NCBI GenBank assembly: GCA_964036195.1
Contig: OZ038454.1
Coordinates: 434,001 to 498,000 of the forward strand
DNA: 64,000 nt
Reading direction: 5' to 3'
DNA from: Sphaerolaimus hirsutus
Taxonomy: Eukaryota; Nematoda; Chromadorea; Monhysterida; Sphaerolaimidae
Notes under the pieces: generated by a model
What the model was told of the DNA's origin: nothing
The model's database searches: none
The model's input: the letters and a program-made list of their open reading frames with translations, nothing else
In this document: piece by piece, positions 1 through 13,114 of the stretch
How the letters are laid out: each line of letters begins with the position of its first letter
Position numbering within the stretch: the first letter of the stretch is position 1
Made by a program: the position numbers and the translations under genes

Positions 1-263
1 AAGTGCACTTTCCTCCCCAAAACGGTTTTGTTCTGACCGAGTAGAATTTTATAGACACCCCATTTTTCCACTATACGTTGAGAGCAGGAGCTGAAAATTT
101 GACACTTTATTGTTAACATTTGGAACTTAATGTTGAGCATGAGAGAGCCCCATTGGACACGCACCACGGACCTGGAATTGGAAATGAAACTTAAAATGCG
201 ATTTACTCAAAATCGCATTTTGTGGACTTGTCGACTTTTAGAATGAGACGCCTCAATTATAAT
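1..263. repeat. dispersed repeat, three copies in the window
   Basis: Contains AAAATGCGATTTACTCAAAATCGCATTTT. Similar copy at 21,176-21,428 (same strand) and an inverted one at about 11,965-12,189. High similarity with scattered substitutions; no ORF. Confidence 0.75.
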
Positions 264-597
264 GATACAAATAAACGAAGGACGTGGAAGGAACTTTTGA
301 TTGGAACGAGACATTGAAATACTTTTTGGGCCAGATGAACCCTTTTAGTCTAAAGGTATACATATGATGACATTTTCAGAAAAAGTTAATTTCCTTGTTG
401 TAAAAGCGGGCAGAAACAAACCCTCAAATCCATGGGCCGTGACTTTTTCGTTTCACTCAGCACTTGGACACTTTGCGCCCGAGATCGACTTTTCGCGCCG
501 CCTGAGAAATAAAAAGTGAAATTTCATCTGCCCGACCACTGGGCCTTGCACTCTCACTCTGCTTAGGCTTAAGTGAAGCAAAAAGCGCCAGGACTTT
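264..597. other. no gene seen
   Basis: Unique-looking AT-rich sequence leading into the 55-base tandem array. Nothing supported. Confidence 0.5.
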
Positions 598-1305
598 AGC
601 GCCAAGTGCCAAAAGCGCCATGGCGCTTTTCAGACCCTGACGCCAAGCGCCAGGGCAAAATGACACCAAGCGCCATGGCGCTTTTCAGACCCTGACGCCA
701 AGCGCCAGGGCAAAATGACACCAAGCGCCATGGCGCTTTTCAGACCCTGACGCCAAGCGCCAGGGCAAAATGACACCAAGCGCCATGGCGCTTTTCAAAC
801 CCTGACACCAAGCGCCAGGACAAAATGACACCAAGCGCCATGGCGCTTTTCAGACCCTGACGCCAAGCGCCAGGGCAAAATGACACCAAGCGCCATGGCG
901 CTTTTCAGACCATGACGCCAAGCGCCAGGGCAAAATGACACCAAGCGCCATGGCGCTTTTCAGACCCTGACGCCAAGCGCCAGGGCAAAATGACACCAAG
1001 CGCCATGGCGCTTTTCAAACCCTGACACCAAGCGCCAGGGCAAAATGACACCAAGCGCCATGGCGCTATTCAGACCCTGACGCCAAGCGCCAGGGCAAAA
1101 TGACACCAAGCGCCGTGGCGCTTTTCAGACCCTGACACCAAGCGCCAGGGCAAAATGACACCAAGCGCCATGGCGCCTTTCAGACCCTGACGCCAAGCGC
1201 CAGGGCAAAATGACACCAAGCGCCATGGCGCTTTTCAGACCCTGACACCAAGCGCCAGGGCAAAATGACACCAAGCGCCAGGGCAAAATGACACCAAGCG
1301 CAAAT
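598..1305. repeat. 55-base tandem repeat, about 12-13 units
   Basis: Unit AAAATGACACCAAGCGCCATGG... containing GCGCCATGGCGC and GCGCCAGGGC. Period is exactly 55 (AAAATGACAC at 657, 712 and so on). Units differ by a few substitutions; the last is partial. Related GCGCCATGGCG units occur at 23,340-23,440. Confidence 0.9.
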
Positions 1306-1937
1306 GGGAAAGAAATGGGTAAAGTTTAAGAATTGTTTCACTAACCATTATGTTTTTTTCTAGGTCCCGTAGGAAACAGCATCATATCTTTTCGTACTAA
1401 TGGAGCCATCATTTTGGCAGTGGGCCAGAAATAATTATTGAAAAATAGGTCCTCAAAATTATATTTAGTCGTCCTGTTTTATTATTAAACCTTGGGATTA
1501 ATTTTGGCTATAATTCTCTGGAAAGAAAAAAAAAAAATTTGGTGGTGTGAAAACATGGCGTGAGAGTTACATAAAAAATTGTTTTGCTGTGCAAATAGAT
1601 TATTTCGAATTATTTTTATTTAGTTCAACACTCAGATCGTTGTTCAAAATATGAATCATCAAAATCGAATGCGTGTACAATTTTTTACCAATGCCTAATT
1701 TATTTAACCAAAACACAGAACAATGAATCAAAAATTATTTGTTCACAGGAAAATATGCATATTTTTACACCAAATGTCATATTTACATGAAGACAGGTGT
1801 ATAACAACAATTTTACACAAAAAATACGTAAATACATCTATACAGTGTGATTGAAACAAGGAGCATAAATATTTTCAATCGTTGAAAGGTGTAATTTTAG
1901 AAGGAAAAAATTACCAAAAAAAATGATGCACCCCCAC
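1306..1937. other. no gene seen
   Basis: AT-rich, with an A run at 1,527-1,537. Nothing recognised. Confidence 0.5.
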
Positions 1938-2472
1938 TAGGGGTCAACTTTCCGTTTTCCGTTTCCGCTTTCCGAAGCCAAATTTTTTTCCGTTTCCGTT
2001 TCTGTTTTCTGGCTGCCAATTTTTTGTTTCCGTTTCCGTTTTTCCAGCTCATTTTCCGTTTTCCGGCTAAATTTTGAGTTTTTCCGCCTTCTTTCCGTTT
2101 CCCAACTCAATTGTCTGTTTTTCTTACTTTTTTCACTTTCAGAATAAATTTCTGTTTTCTGTTTCAGCCACACTGATAAACACACAAGCACGCACGTTCT
2201 CAATTATGTGAATTTCTTCTGTTTCCAGCCAAATTTCTGCAGTTTTTTGCATTTCCAGAAAAAAATTTGCACATTTTTCCGTTTCCGGCAAAATTTCAGC
2301 AAATTTTTTTCCGTTCCCGGCAGATGTTCAGCAAATTTTTCTGTTTCCGTTTTCCGGCTTTTCATTTTTCCGTTTTCCGGTAGGTGCAAAAAATTTTCCG
2401 TTTCCGTTTTCCGGCAAGTGCAGAAATTTTTCTGTTTCCGTTTTCCGTAAAAAAGTTTTTGTTGACACCCTA
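1938..2472. repeat. pyrimidine-rich repeat element (TTTCCGTTTTCCGGC)
   Basis: Ends AGGGGTCAACTTTCCG and TTGTTGACACCCT suggest an inverted-repeat element. The interior is a loose array of TTTCCGTTTCCGGCAAATTT. Copies: 28729-29330 and a fragment at 46,583-46,640. The charged Lys/Glu-rich ORFs on the minus strand are products of this repeat. Confidence 0.7.
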
Positions 2473-4340
2473 ACCCCCACCCTTTTCCCGTGGTGAGCGG
2501 GCGCTAGCGCCAATGTCCATGGCGTGGTGCCTACTAATGGCGCCAACGCCATGGCGCTATCCCATCACTGTGTAGGTAAAATTTATGGGGGGACTGAGCC
2601 CGGGCTTCTTGAACAATCAGCCCCCCCCCCCCGCTCATAAATCCAGGATAAATCAACTTTAAATTGACATCTAACTTTATTCAAGCTACAGTGGGAGAGT
2701 TCAAAAATAGCTCATTGCAGTAAACTCAAATGGATTCAAGGCAGATTTTTGAGTTTACTATATTTTTAAAATTTGATTGGTAAACTAGTGTGTGCAGCGA
2801 CATCACATCACATTAATTTATTCATCAAAATACGGTAACATTCTTTGCGAAATATTCAGTCCGAGTATGCCAATTTTTGACTATTCCAGTCAAAATTGTA
2901 TAAATGTTTCAAATTCAAATGTTTTATGCGTGTCACACTGTAAAAACTTGAGCATGAAATTTACGCGGAGGGGGAATAAATATTTTTTCATGTCGGGAAA
3001 ACGTTCGTTTCTGCACGTAATACAAAATAATTTCTGCGAAAAGTTGATTCAAAGCGAACACCGTGTCATTTAAAATACAAAATTCAGCAGGAAAAAATTA
3101 AAGTTTGGTCAAACAGTTCAGCAGAGGAAATAACGGGATGACAAAAAACATGGTAATAAAGCGACAATGAACAATAGCTGTTTAGAATGCAAAAGTTGTG
3201 GGAAATGCTCGGGAAACGAATATTTGACTTCATTTGTGAACGTTTTTAGCAAAATCTAGTCGAAAAATGGTGCTTGGCTCAAATCTATTTTACATAAATA
3301 ATATTTTAAAAAACAGAAACAGGTCAGCTGTGAAACACGGGGGAAAATGCTTTTTTGAACAAGCCACTTTATAATAGAAACTTTCACTTTGAAAATGACA
3401 CGTGGGTCGGTTAATCTATCACGAGAAAACAAAGATAAGTGAAGTTTAAATTAACGCCCACACGCCCGAAGTTTCCAAAGCTGAAAATTGTTCTGAGGAC
3501 ATTTAGTTTGCTGGAATGAATTATTTTTAATCTCAGTCAACTGTAGTTGACGGACTACTTTTTTGGTAAACTCGAATGTGTTCAAAACGGATTTATCAGC
3601 TTTGGAAATTTGGGCTGTCAACTAGTGAGTAGAGCCGCTAGTGATGTAAAAGCGCACATTTTCAGGAAACCCAATTGATCGGGTGGGCGCGCCAGCGCCA
3701 TCCCTCGCTGCCGAGGGAGGGCGCAAGCGACCCACCCATAATATGGTCCGACACACCAAAATGCGGAAATCGCAAAATTGAAATCGCAATAACTTCGGAG
3801 CGCGACAAGCTACGGCAAAACAAATTATACCATTGAATAGCCCGTGTCGAAAAGTACCCCCATGCAAATTTTCAGATCAAATGGTCGAGTTGGGAGGAAG
3901 TTATTGCACATTTTCTTTTCTAGACAGTGTTGTTGTCGTTGTTCTTGTTCTTGTTCTTGTTCTTCTTGTTCTCCCGACAATCTTCAAACTGCAATAACTT
4001 CCTTGAAACACGACCGATTTTCATGGTTGATGGCTCATATGAAAGAGCATATGATGCCATTTCTTATTTTCGAAAAAATTTTTCACAGGCTCCGCCCACT
4101 TTGGTACGGTATCTGTTTGAAATTTTCAAACCTCAATAAATTTAAAATTTGAATACAAACGGGGCAATAAAAAAAATTTGTTGATGTGTGCCATGACTAG
4201 AGCTTTCAAATGAGCCAATTTTTGGCAATTTTGGTACAGATTTACAAAAGTTATTCAAGTTTGCTTATTTTGTGTAAAATGCGCAAACATGCCTGAACTA
4301 CTGCTTGATGTGATACTGAGCATGTGACCTTGCATGCTGA
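2473..4340. other. decayed repeats, no gene seen
   Basis: 2,490-2,655 is a degraded copy of the GGGACGTATCC family. 3,920-3,975 is a TTCTTG-type microsatellite. The rest is AT-rich without recognisable exons. Confidence 0.5.
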
Positions 4341-5720
4341 TTACTTTCAGTCATAAAGTTGTAGTGGTTAATGTCAAGTCAAATGTCAAGTGAAAAATCA
4401 AGTCAAAAGTCAAGTTGTCTGTCAACTCATAAATGACAAGCGGTAATACAAAGTCAGAAATGCGATTGAGGCACCTATTTCGTTCCGAATTGAGGCATCT
4501 AGTTCTAGCATCTATTTTTTTAAATTTGTTCAATTTTTTTAAATTTTTAATTAAATTAAAAAAATTTTTTTAAATTTTTTCAAAAAAAAATACATTTTTT
4601 AAATTAAAATTTTTTTAAAAGTTTTTTTAATAAATTTTTTTATATATATTTTTTATTTTTTAAAAAAATAAAAAAAGTGATTAAATTTTTCTTTTAAGAT
4701 TAAAAAAATTGAGGCAATTGAGGCACCTAGTTCTGAATTGAGGCATCTAATTCTAGCATCTATTTTTTCAAATTTGTTCAATTTTTTCAAAAAATTTATT
4801 AAATTTTTATTTATTTTTTATTTATTTATTTTTTTTAAATTTTTTTTTAAATTTTTTAAATTAAACAAACATTTTTTAAGTTTTTTTTTAAAAGTTTTTT
4901 TATTTTTTTATTTTTTTATTTTTTTTACTTTTTTTTAAATTAATGAAAAAAATTATAAATTATTTATAAAAAAACTTTGAATAAATTTGAATGAAACATT
5001 TGAAGAAAAAAATTTGAAAAAAATAATTAAAAAATTTAATAAAAAAATTTGAAAAACTATTTTGAAATAAACAATAAAAATATACATAAGATGGTGCCAC
5101 TTTGGAGTCTATGGCACCACTCATAAAAATGGTGCCATATTGGACTCCATGGTGCCACTCGATAAAAACAGCATAAAAAAGCACTATTAACAGGGAGATA
5201 GTGATAGTGGAGATGAAGTGGAGATACCAACATTTAAGTGAAAATCCAGTCAAATGACAAGTAAAAGTCATTTTTGGTGTCAAGTGATAGTTCAATTCAA
5301 ATGTCAAATTTTTGGTGTCAACTGATAATTTTCAGGTGATAATTTTCAGGTGTCAAGTCATAAATGTCAAGTGAAAACTATCAGGTGAAAATATAGCAGG
5401 TGGTTCATGTCAAGTCATTGTCAAGTGGGTAATGTCAAGTCAGAAATGTCAAGTGATAACTATAGGTTCTAAATGTCAAGTTCTTAATGTCAGTTCAAAT
5501 GTCAAGTGGCAACTTTCAGGTGAACAATTTCAGATAAAAATCAAGTAATTATACTAATACAAACGAGAAATTTGTGACATTCAAGTTGAAAATATTTTGA
5601 ATATTAGTATTTGGCTTCTTCTTGACTATAGATTGTCTTTCTCAGTGCCAAATTTGGCATTTGCTTGATTTGCAATAACTTATAAATTTTTTGTGCCTGT
5701 GGCCCCCAAAAAGAAGTACA
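4341..5720. repeat. AATGTCAAGTCA repeats around an A/T-rich core
   Basis: Both ends carry degenerate AAATGTCAAGTCAAATG units, the core (about 4,500-5,090) is nearly all A and T. Probably one large decayed inverted-repeat element. Confidence 0.5.
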
Positions 5721-6212
5721 TCCAATAAAAAATGGCTAAAGCCAACAAAAAGTGGACGCTGCAGCCAAACATCTGTATGCTTTTGAATGCACAAAAGTGA
5801 TATATCATATACCATGCCATTTTCTAATTGAGCTATCAAAAGATGTATATCAAGGCAAATGTATACAAATCTAATAATATAGGCTATCAACACAGCAAAC
5901 TGCATCACAAGAAACAGTTTCACCAAACTTTTGCATGGCAGCGTGAGCTTTTTGTATCTTTAATGTTTGCAGCACTTTGACACAGCTCACACTGCCATGC
6001 AAAAGTTTGGTGAAACTGTTTCTTGTGATGCAGTTTGCTGTGTTGATAGCCTATATTATTAGATTTGTATACATTTGCCTTGATATACATCTTTTGATAG
6101 CTCAATTAGAAAATGGCATGGTATATGATATATCACTTTTGTGCATTCAAAAGCATACAGATGTTTGGCTGCAGCGTCCACTTTTTGTTGGCTTTAGCCA
6201 TTTTTTATTGGA
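5721..6212. repeat. 492-base palindrome with 229-base arms
   Basis: 5721-5949 pairs with 5984-6212, almost without mismatch, around a 34-base loop (ATCTTTAATGTTTGCAGCAC). ORFs on each strand here are mirror images and not genes. A relative with one arm lost lies at 62432-62770. Confidence 0.85.
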
Positions 6213-6267
6213 TATTTCATTGTATAGGGTCAGTCACGTCAGGCGCATGATTTCAATTGGCTCCCAA

Positions 6268-7245
6268 CAAGGACGTATCCAGGGGGGGGGGCTGCAGCCC
6301 CCCCCCTTCCCAGGGTGAGACCTCAAAAGTCCCGGAAAACTTTTCCTACATATTTTTCGATGTTTCTTAAAAATTTTGCGCGCAAACGCGCAATTTCTTC
6401 CCCATCAGGGGTATCTTGAATTTTGACCCTCCGAGTGGTTGGATAGATAGCAAATCGCTCCTCCGGAGGGATAGATAGCTGAAAAATTTTCTGGGGGGGG
6501 GTTTGGGGGGGGTTGTGGTGGTTCGATATAAAGGCTTTTTCGGGGCATAGAAGGAGGAAAAGGGAGAAAAATCGCTAAAAGTAGGTGTAAAATAGCTCAA
6601 AATGAGTATACAAGAGCATATAGTACTTAAAATAGCTGAAAATAGGCAGTTAGACGCATGAACCAGTGATTTTGGAGGTGAAAATCTATAAATAGGTATG
6701 AAAAATAGCGATTTTGAGCGAAAATTGGGGTATAGTTTCTGAAAAATCGCTCCAGATAGGTAGATAGCTGGGCGATTTGGGGGGGGGGGGTTGGGGGAGT
6801 AGCCCACAATTTTGCCTCCGGGATAGATAGATAGCTGGGCGGCCTCTGGGATAGATAGATAGCTGGGCGGCCTCTGGGATAGATAGATAGCTGGGCGGTT
6901 TGGGGGGGAACCCCCCCCCATTCGAGACCCCTGTTCCCCATGCATTGTATTTTCAGCGGATTGGTCCCTGTAAACTAATATCCTTCGAAATGAACACATT
7001 TTTGCGATTTTCGCTGTATATGTATGCATATTTACATTACATATAAAGCGGTTCCTGGCACTGACGCCAACGCCAATAGCGCCAAGGCGTGGCGCCTTTG
7101 TATAGCGCTAGCGTCAGAACGCCTTACCGTCCCTATATAGGTATAAAATTTTAGGGGGGGGGGGCTGAGCCCCCCTCCCCCCCGTTCGCCGGCCCCCGTA
7201 ACCAAGCAGCCCCCCCCCCGCTCAAAAATCCTGGATACGTCCCTG
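6268..7245. mobile_element. hAT-like non-autonomous element, family with GGGACGTATCC ends
   Basis: Ends CAAGGACGTATCC and GGATACGTCCCTG, flanked by the 8-base duplication GCTCCCAA. Contains poly-G/C tracts, GCGCGCAAACGCGCAA, and a GCGCCAACGCCAATGGC-rich centre. Longest copy (978 bases), with extra tandem GATAGATAGCTGGGCGGCCTC units near 6,820-6,900. Confidence 0.85.
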
Positions 7246-7253
7246 GCTCCCAA

Positions 7254-7746
7254 CACGTTAATTTTGAATGAAAACTGCTCAAATTTGGTATGGGGGTACA
7301 TAAATGTACCCCGTTTGTTGTGTTAAGTGCACGATTCCACATCACAAAAAAACATGTCGGAACGTGAAGCAAAGTTTAATAAGTGTTTGAACGTGGCGCA
7401 TGTCAGGCAATCGTCTACCAAAGCACAAATTATTCATAAAACTAGTCCAAATTTGGCATGACAGTAGATAAATGTACCCTATTTAGTATGTCAAGCACAC
7501 ACATAAATATCGCTAAATTTTCACATTTATCACATCGTATGCAAAACAACGTCACTCCACAGGACCATCTAAATTACAATGGGACACATTGAAAAACGTA
7601 AATATGAAACTCTGTCACGTTCTGACACGAAATCTTGCGATATGAAACCGTGCACTTAACACAACAAATGGGGTACATTTATTTACGGTATACTCGGCGG
7701 ACCGCAAAGTATGCGCAGAATCCTACCATAATTAAATGAACAAAAT
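7254..7746. mobile_element. inverted-repeat element with GTGTTAAGTGCAC arms
   Basis: GGTACATAAATGTACCCC...TTGTGTTAAGTGCAC near 7,290-7,332 pairs with 7,650-7,682. The following segment (ACTCGGCGGACCGCAAAGTATG) recurs near 29,598, 35,080 and 51,340. Confidence 0.55.
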
Positions 7747-8180
7747 CAGGGCCGTATCCAGGGGGGGGGCGGGGGGGGCTGCAGCCCCCCCCCTTCCCGG
7801 GGCGAGACCAGAAAGTGACCGGAAAATGCGACTTTTTCAACGTCAGCATGAAAAATTTTGCGCGCAAGCGCGCATTCTTCACCAAAGATAAGGTATTATC
7901 ATCAGATTTGCTACATGTGGCCACAAATCATTATAAATACACTCAATTTTGTACTTTTTGCCGTTTTGTATGTATATTTACATACATATACAGCGTTCCA
8001 TGGCGCTGGCGCCAACGCCAATGGCGCCATGGCGTGGCGCCTACTAATGGCGCCAGCGCCATGGCGCCATTGCGCCACTATGTAGCTAAAATTTTAGAGG
8101 GGGGGGCTGAGCCCCCCCCCCCTCGCCGGCCTCCGTAAACAAGCAGCCCCCCCCGCTCAGAAATCCTGGATACGTCCCTG
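7747..8180. mobile_element. hAT-like element, same GGGACGTATCC family
   Basis: 434 bases between AACAAAAT duplications. The related sequence near 35,090-35,170 reads AATAAAATC without the insert, an apparent empty site. Confidence 0.85.
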
Positions 8181-9000
8181 AACAAAATCCTGTGATAAAT
8201 TTCGTGATTAACTATTCCATACTAAAAACGGAATATTGTGATGAAAAACTGTATAATTTTTGGTTCATTGTTCAGATGGGTTATTGTAGGTTTCCATACT
8301 AAGTGTGATGTCCGCCGACAATACAAAAAATACCTGACAAGCAAAATACCCGAACAGAGTGAAAAATATGCGGTAATATGCAGAGTTGTAAAAATGTACG
8401 TTTATTTACTCGAAAAATACGCGTACGCGAGTACGCGGTAAATACATTTACATATACTTTTAAAAAAAGGAATGTACTCACTTTTACGCGTACACTTTTA
8501 AAGTACACGCGTACAGAGAAAATGTATTTTTGGTCTAAAATCACAAGTTTCTGTTGCTCAAATAAGAAAATTTTGAAGAAATCATATCATTTTTCCAAAA
8601 AATACTAAATAATCACTAAAAAACAACATCTATTATGTCTTCCAGTGTAAAACTCACTTTCACGTGTAAAAAGTAGTGGGAATTTTACGTTTTCCAGGGG
8701 AAAAGTACTCGCTTTTACATTTTCCTGGGAAAAAAAGTATTTTACTCACATTTACGCATGAGTATGAGTAAAAAAAAGTATTTTACATTTTCTATACTTT
8801 GTGGTGAGTAAAAAATAAATACTTACATTTACATTTACGGAACGCAACTCCTTTGACGAGTAAACAACGGACCGGGTCTGAATATATTGCGCATGCATTA
8901 CAATTTTGTTGAATAAATATTACATACATTCAGTATTTTGTCATGCAAAGGGTCTAAACAAGGCAGTGAAAAATGTTTGAACGGAATGTAAAATGCCCTG
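8181..9000. repeat. TTTACGTTTAC / GTACTCG-rich repeat
   Basis: Decayed member of a family with short TTTACTC, TTTACAT and GAGTA units. Others near 31,510-31,640, 54,490-54,640, 57,780-57,920 and 60,945-61,430. Confidence 0.5.
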
Positions 9001-10309
9001 GAAAAAGCTTGAAAAACGTACGCTTTCGCGGCACTCATCCGCCGGTAGATTTGACTCTGACTTGAGCGAAAATTGTGGCAGCATGCCAAAACGAGAACAA
9101 ACAAAAAGTACTGCTGACCCACATTCTCACACGGAAAGGGCCCTTATGTTATGTGGACAGCTCCAAGACAAGTTTTGGATACACCCGTTTATGCGAAACA
9201 AGCGAGACGGCGCGGCATGCTCGTCTTTGGGCCGCTATTGGCAACCATTTTCGGTCGTCTGATCGCATTTCGCGGCCATTATCGGTCACTCAGACGGAAA
9301 TCCAGTGTTTTTTACTCTCGTTCTACAATACGAACCGTATCCAAAAAAAATTGGACGTAAGCCAATGTCACATAAGTGCCTTCGATCCTTTCACAAAAAA
9401 AGCTTACTCAGTTGTACCGCAAGGCAGGAAGATGACAATGTCTGCAAAATCTCTCTGTAAGATGAGTGATCTTTAGTAAGTTTCACGTGTTTTTTTGAAG
9501 AATTTCTTTATGAGTTAGTGAATTTATCGGACGGTAGTAAGGCGTGTCGCATAGAAATGTTGAGATACTTCAGAAATAGCGTGAAACAATTATGTGAAAA
9601 CGGACATACTAATAAACGCGTACAAGTGCGTCCATCGTATTATTCCACTGGAATCGCATCACGTACAATACAGTGTGCGCAGATAATTTGCTTTGCATCA
9701 CCGCTCTGAGTTGGCTCCGCCCACTTTTGTGTTTTCGGCCGCGCGGGACTTCCCTCGCAAATTGCGGATTTTCCGTCAGGCTCGCCTTTTTTGTGTGTGG
9801 GCTCAATAATGACAGTCAAATTTCTACATTTTCTTACATTTGGTAGAAAACGCATGTAATTGCCCCCTGTGCGTACGCTCGACCCACAATTCCCATTTTC
9901 AAGCGCGTGATGGGCCTCAATAAGTTCGTAAAAGTCACAAGTTTGCATAGGGAAAACGACGCGCTCAGCCGAGCAAAATTCGCGTACAGTTGAATGATGT
10001 AGGCTGGCGCGAGTGCGCGGAGTAACAGTGGCACATGGCTCGGTGCCAATACGCACAGGAATTTCTGCGCACACTGTATTGTATGAGGACTTATTCTAGT
10101 GGACAACTTACACTAGTGATTTGACCCACGTCCATGTCAGAGCGATGTTACGCTGATTTTTGCTTAAAATCGCTAAAATATGCTCAATTTGGCTAATTTT
10201 CACCTTCATAATCGCTATTTTGGTCTTTAGTTTTTGTCTTCATAATCGCTATTCTTCAAGGGGGTGGGGTAATTCGAGTCAGCAAATGGGCACTATGTCC
10301 AAATAGTTT
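9001..10309. other. GC-richer island with an inverted repeat, no identified gene
   Basis: Overlapping ORFs up to 144 codons lie on both strands but none resembles a known family and none has convincing splice sites. 9645-9688 pairs with 10059-10102 (ACAATACAGTGTGCGCAGA), so at least part is a transposon-like element of about 458 bases. Confidence 0.45.
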
Positions 10310-11200
10310 CTTTCCATGGGGCAGTCCCAAGCCCTGTGAAATGTAAAGTGACGTGTAAAAATGTGAAGTCAAATTCCAAGTCAAATGTCAATTGTCATAC
10401 AAAGTGTCAAATGTAAGGCCCCGTTTACACGGATTTTTTGTGACGACTCGACAAAAATAAAATGTTCAATAAGTTGAGTAAAAATGTTCCATATTTATCA
10501 GAAAAAGTGGTCAATTATACATCTTACCTAGGCGAATATGCATGTCAAATTGCACAATCGTGCTTGTAGCTCATGAGTTAAAGGCGTTTGAAAACTTTTG
10601 CAGTTGTCGGACAGTTGTCGGACTGTCTCCAACAGCCAGTGACAATAGCAACTTTTTTAGAATGTGAAAAATCTTGAGCTACAAGCACGAGTCTGCAATT
10701 TGGCCTGCATATTCGCTTAGGTAGAAGGTATACTTGACCACTTTTTCTAATGAATATGGAACCTTTTTACTCAACTTATTGAACGTTTTATTGTTGTCGA
10801 GTCATCACAAAAAATCTGTGTAAACAGGGTCTAAAGTAGAGTGTCAATAGTGTATCCAAAAAAATTTTGTATCTAAATCTTATGTTACTGTATCCAAATA
10901 TTATTTTCCACATAAGTTTTGGATACAGAACACAAGATTTGGATACACAATTGACACTTTACTTTACATTTGACACTTTGTGTGACAATTGACATTTGAC
11001 ATTGCATTTGACTTTACATCTGACACATTATTTATATTTGACAATTTGCACGACAATTATAATTTGACTTTGTGTTTGACTTTACATTTGACACTTTACT
11101 TTACATTTGACAATTTGCATGACAATTGATATTTGACTTGGAATTTGACTTTACATTTGACACTTTACATGGCATTGGCATGGACTGCCACCAGAAACAC
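10310..11200. mobile_element. long introner-family copy with nested element
   Basis: GGGGCAGTCCCAAGCCCTGT at the left and GGACTGCCACCAG at the right. Arms are AAGTCAAATGTCAA-type repeats. The centre (about 10,425-10,835) is another palindrome with GACGACTCGACAAAAATAAA ends. Confidence 0.65.
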
Positions 11201-12222
11201 TTTGCGGTAATCAAACACAGCTGTAAATTCTCTGTCCACAGCTTAGACACTTGAATTCAGTTTCACTTCAAGTCAACATTGAATGTTGGAGCCCTTTTTA
11301 CACAGACTGTTCTGAACCCCGAGTCGCATTTGGGCAGCTAGTTGTATACCCTACTGAAGGAATCACTTGTACCAGTATTGAAACAATTGTGTCAACTGAC
11401 ATTCTTATTTTCAAAACAGTCATATTCTACTACTACTTAGTTCATGGATTTATAAATGTTTAAGTTGATACAAGTTGGACACAAGTACTTTAAGTTGATG
11501 GTTTTCATATGCAAAAATAATTTTAGGTGCACAAATAACAACATTGGAATGCATGTCTCACCAAATAAGCTAAATATCTTGTCACTTGAGCAAACACAGT
11601 ACTACCAGTCTCAGCCACAGACACGAAGCAATATTTGCAAATACTTAACAAAATCTGAAAAACTTCCGTGAGGAATCCCACAAATTAAAGAACAGCAACT
11701 GTGGTTGTATAATAAGAAACAAGTTTTATAGCCAAATGTTGGTACTTTTTTCCACATTGTTGGTATTTACAGGTCCCACATTAAGTTCTGTGACAATAAA
11801 GACAAAACCATGTAAACACAATAAAATTTTGCTTTGATTACTGCGGGCTTTCAAATATGATATTCATTTTAGGCTATTTACACAGGTCCCGGTCCCCGGC
11901 CGGGACCTGTGTAAATAGCCTTCATTTTAAAAGACAATATGGTAATATTGCTTACAGTGGTCAATTGCAATTGAGACGTCTACTTCTAGAAGTCGACAAG
12001 TCTACAAAATGCGATTTTGAGAAAATCGCATTTTAAGTTTCCGATCCAATTCCAGGTTCATCCTGCATGTCCAATTTGGCTCTCTCGCGCCTACCATTAA
12101 GTTCCAAATGTTGATAATAAAGTATCAAATTTTCAGCCCCTCCTCTCAACGTATACGTGAAAAATGGGGTGTCCATAAAATTCTAAAGCATTGGCTAGCT
12201 TCATACTAAACTTTTTGGTCTA
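11201..12222. other. no gene seen; dispersed repeat at the right
   Basis: 11,201-11,960 has no recognised exon; a short palindrome GGGACCGGG lies near 11,890. 11,965-12,189 is the inverted copy of the 1-263 repeat. Confidence 0.45.
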
Positions 12223-12541
12223 CCGTATTTTCTTGAATAATTCCCCCCTCGAATAATCCCCCCCCTGTAAGATGAGTGTGGAAAAAATAACCCCCCCCCC
12301 TCGAATAATCCCCCCCCCCCCTCAAGGCATACGATCAATTTTTTATTTCTTATTTGGCCAAGAATGGCATGTTATTGTGTAAATAAAGCATGTTCTGTCG
12401 AATGAGTTGATGGAAACATGCTTGAGAATTCTGACGAAATAATAATACCTCCCCTTGAATAATTCCCCCCTTGAATAATCCCCCCTCAAAAAAGTCTGAC
12501 GAAATAATAATCCCCCAGGGGGATTATTCAAGCAAATACGG
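12223..12541. mobile_element. CCGTATT-ended element, TTGAATAATTCCCCCC type
   Basis: 319 bases, TA flanks. Inner ends are TTGAATAATCCCCCCC. A decayed relative lies near 56,545-56,655 and another near 54,990. Confidence 0.7.
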
Positions 12542-12686
12542 TAAACATAGACATTTTAATGAATGTCATATATATCAGAATAGAAATGAATAAAGAGAGA
12601 TTGGCATTTTTCTATCTAATTGAAACGGGGAAGTTATGCAAGAGACTTATTTGAGAGTTTGTAAATAGTAATGTTATTTTTAGGTA

Positions 12687-13114
12687 CCGTATATCTTCTA
12701 ATAGAACGGCATACCTCCAATAGAATGGCAGGTTTTGGCACTTTTCTGCATTGACGAAATTAATAGAACGGCAGCCTCCAATAGAACGGCACCTCCAATA
12801 GAACGGCAGGTAGAAATTACGTTGGAAGAGTGTCAGAACACACAAATATAAAAGAAATGAGTGGTGAGAACATCCAAGATATTCAGAAATATGATTAAGG
12901 GTTATTTTCACATTTGGTTTTGTTTGAATTAATGCTCTGATAGTAAAATGTCATTCATTTTTCATTAAAAACACTATGTTCAAATGAAAAATGTCTGAAA
13001 AATATTGGGGAAAAAAGACCGACAGCCCCCAATAGAACGGCACCTCTAATAGAATGGCAGGTAAAAAGTTGACGAAAAAAATAGAACGGCGCTCTTCTAT
13101 TAGAATAAATACGG
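12687..13114. mobile_element. CCGTATT-ended element, CTTCTAATAGAACGGC type
   Basis: About 428 bases, TA flanks. Both arms repeat CCAATAGAACGGCA. Same type: 17874-18232, 32948-34296, 51538-51634. Confidence 0.7.

Noticed and set aside
598..1305. CRISPR-like array
   Set aside because: Units are contiguous 55-base tandem repeats without unique spacers, in a eukaryotic context.
1937..2552. Lys/Glu/Arg-rich ORFs on the minus strand
   Set aside because: They are translations of a pyrimidine-rich simple repeat, and the same pattern recurs at 28729-29330.
5642..6318. ORFs of 94-113 codons with hydrophobic stretches
   Set aside because: The same ORF appears on both strands because the region is a palindrome; there is no independent coding evidence.
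9075..10106. Overlapping ORFs of 133 and 144 codons
   Set aside because: No recognisable domain, competing frames on both strands, and part lies inside an inverted repeat.
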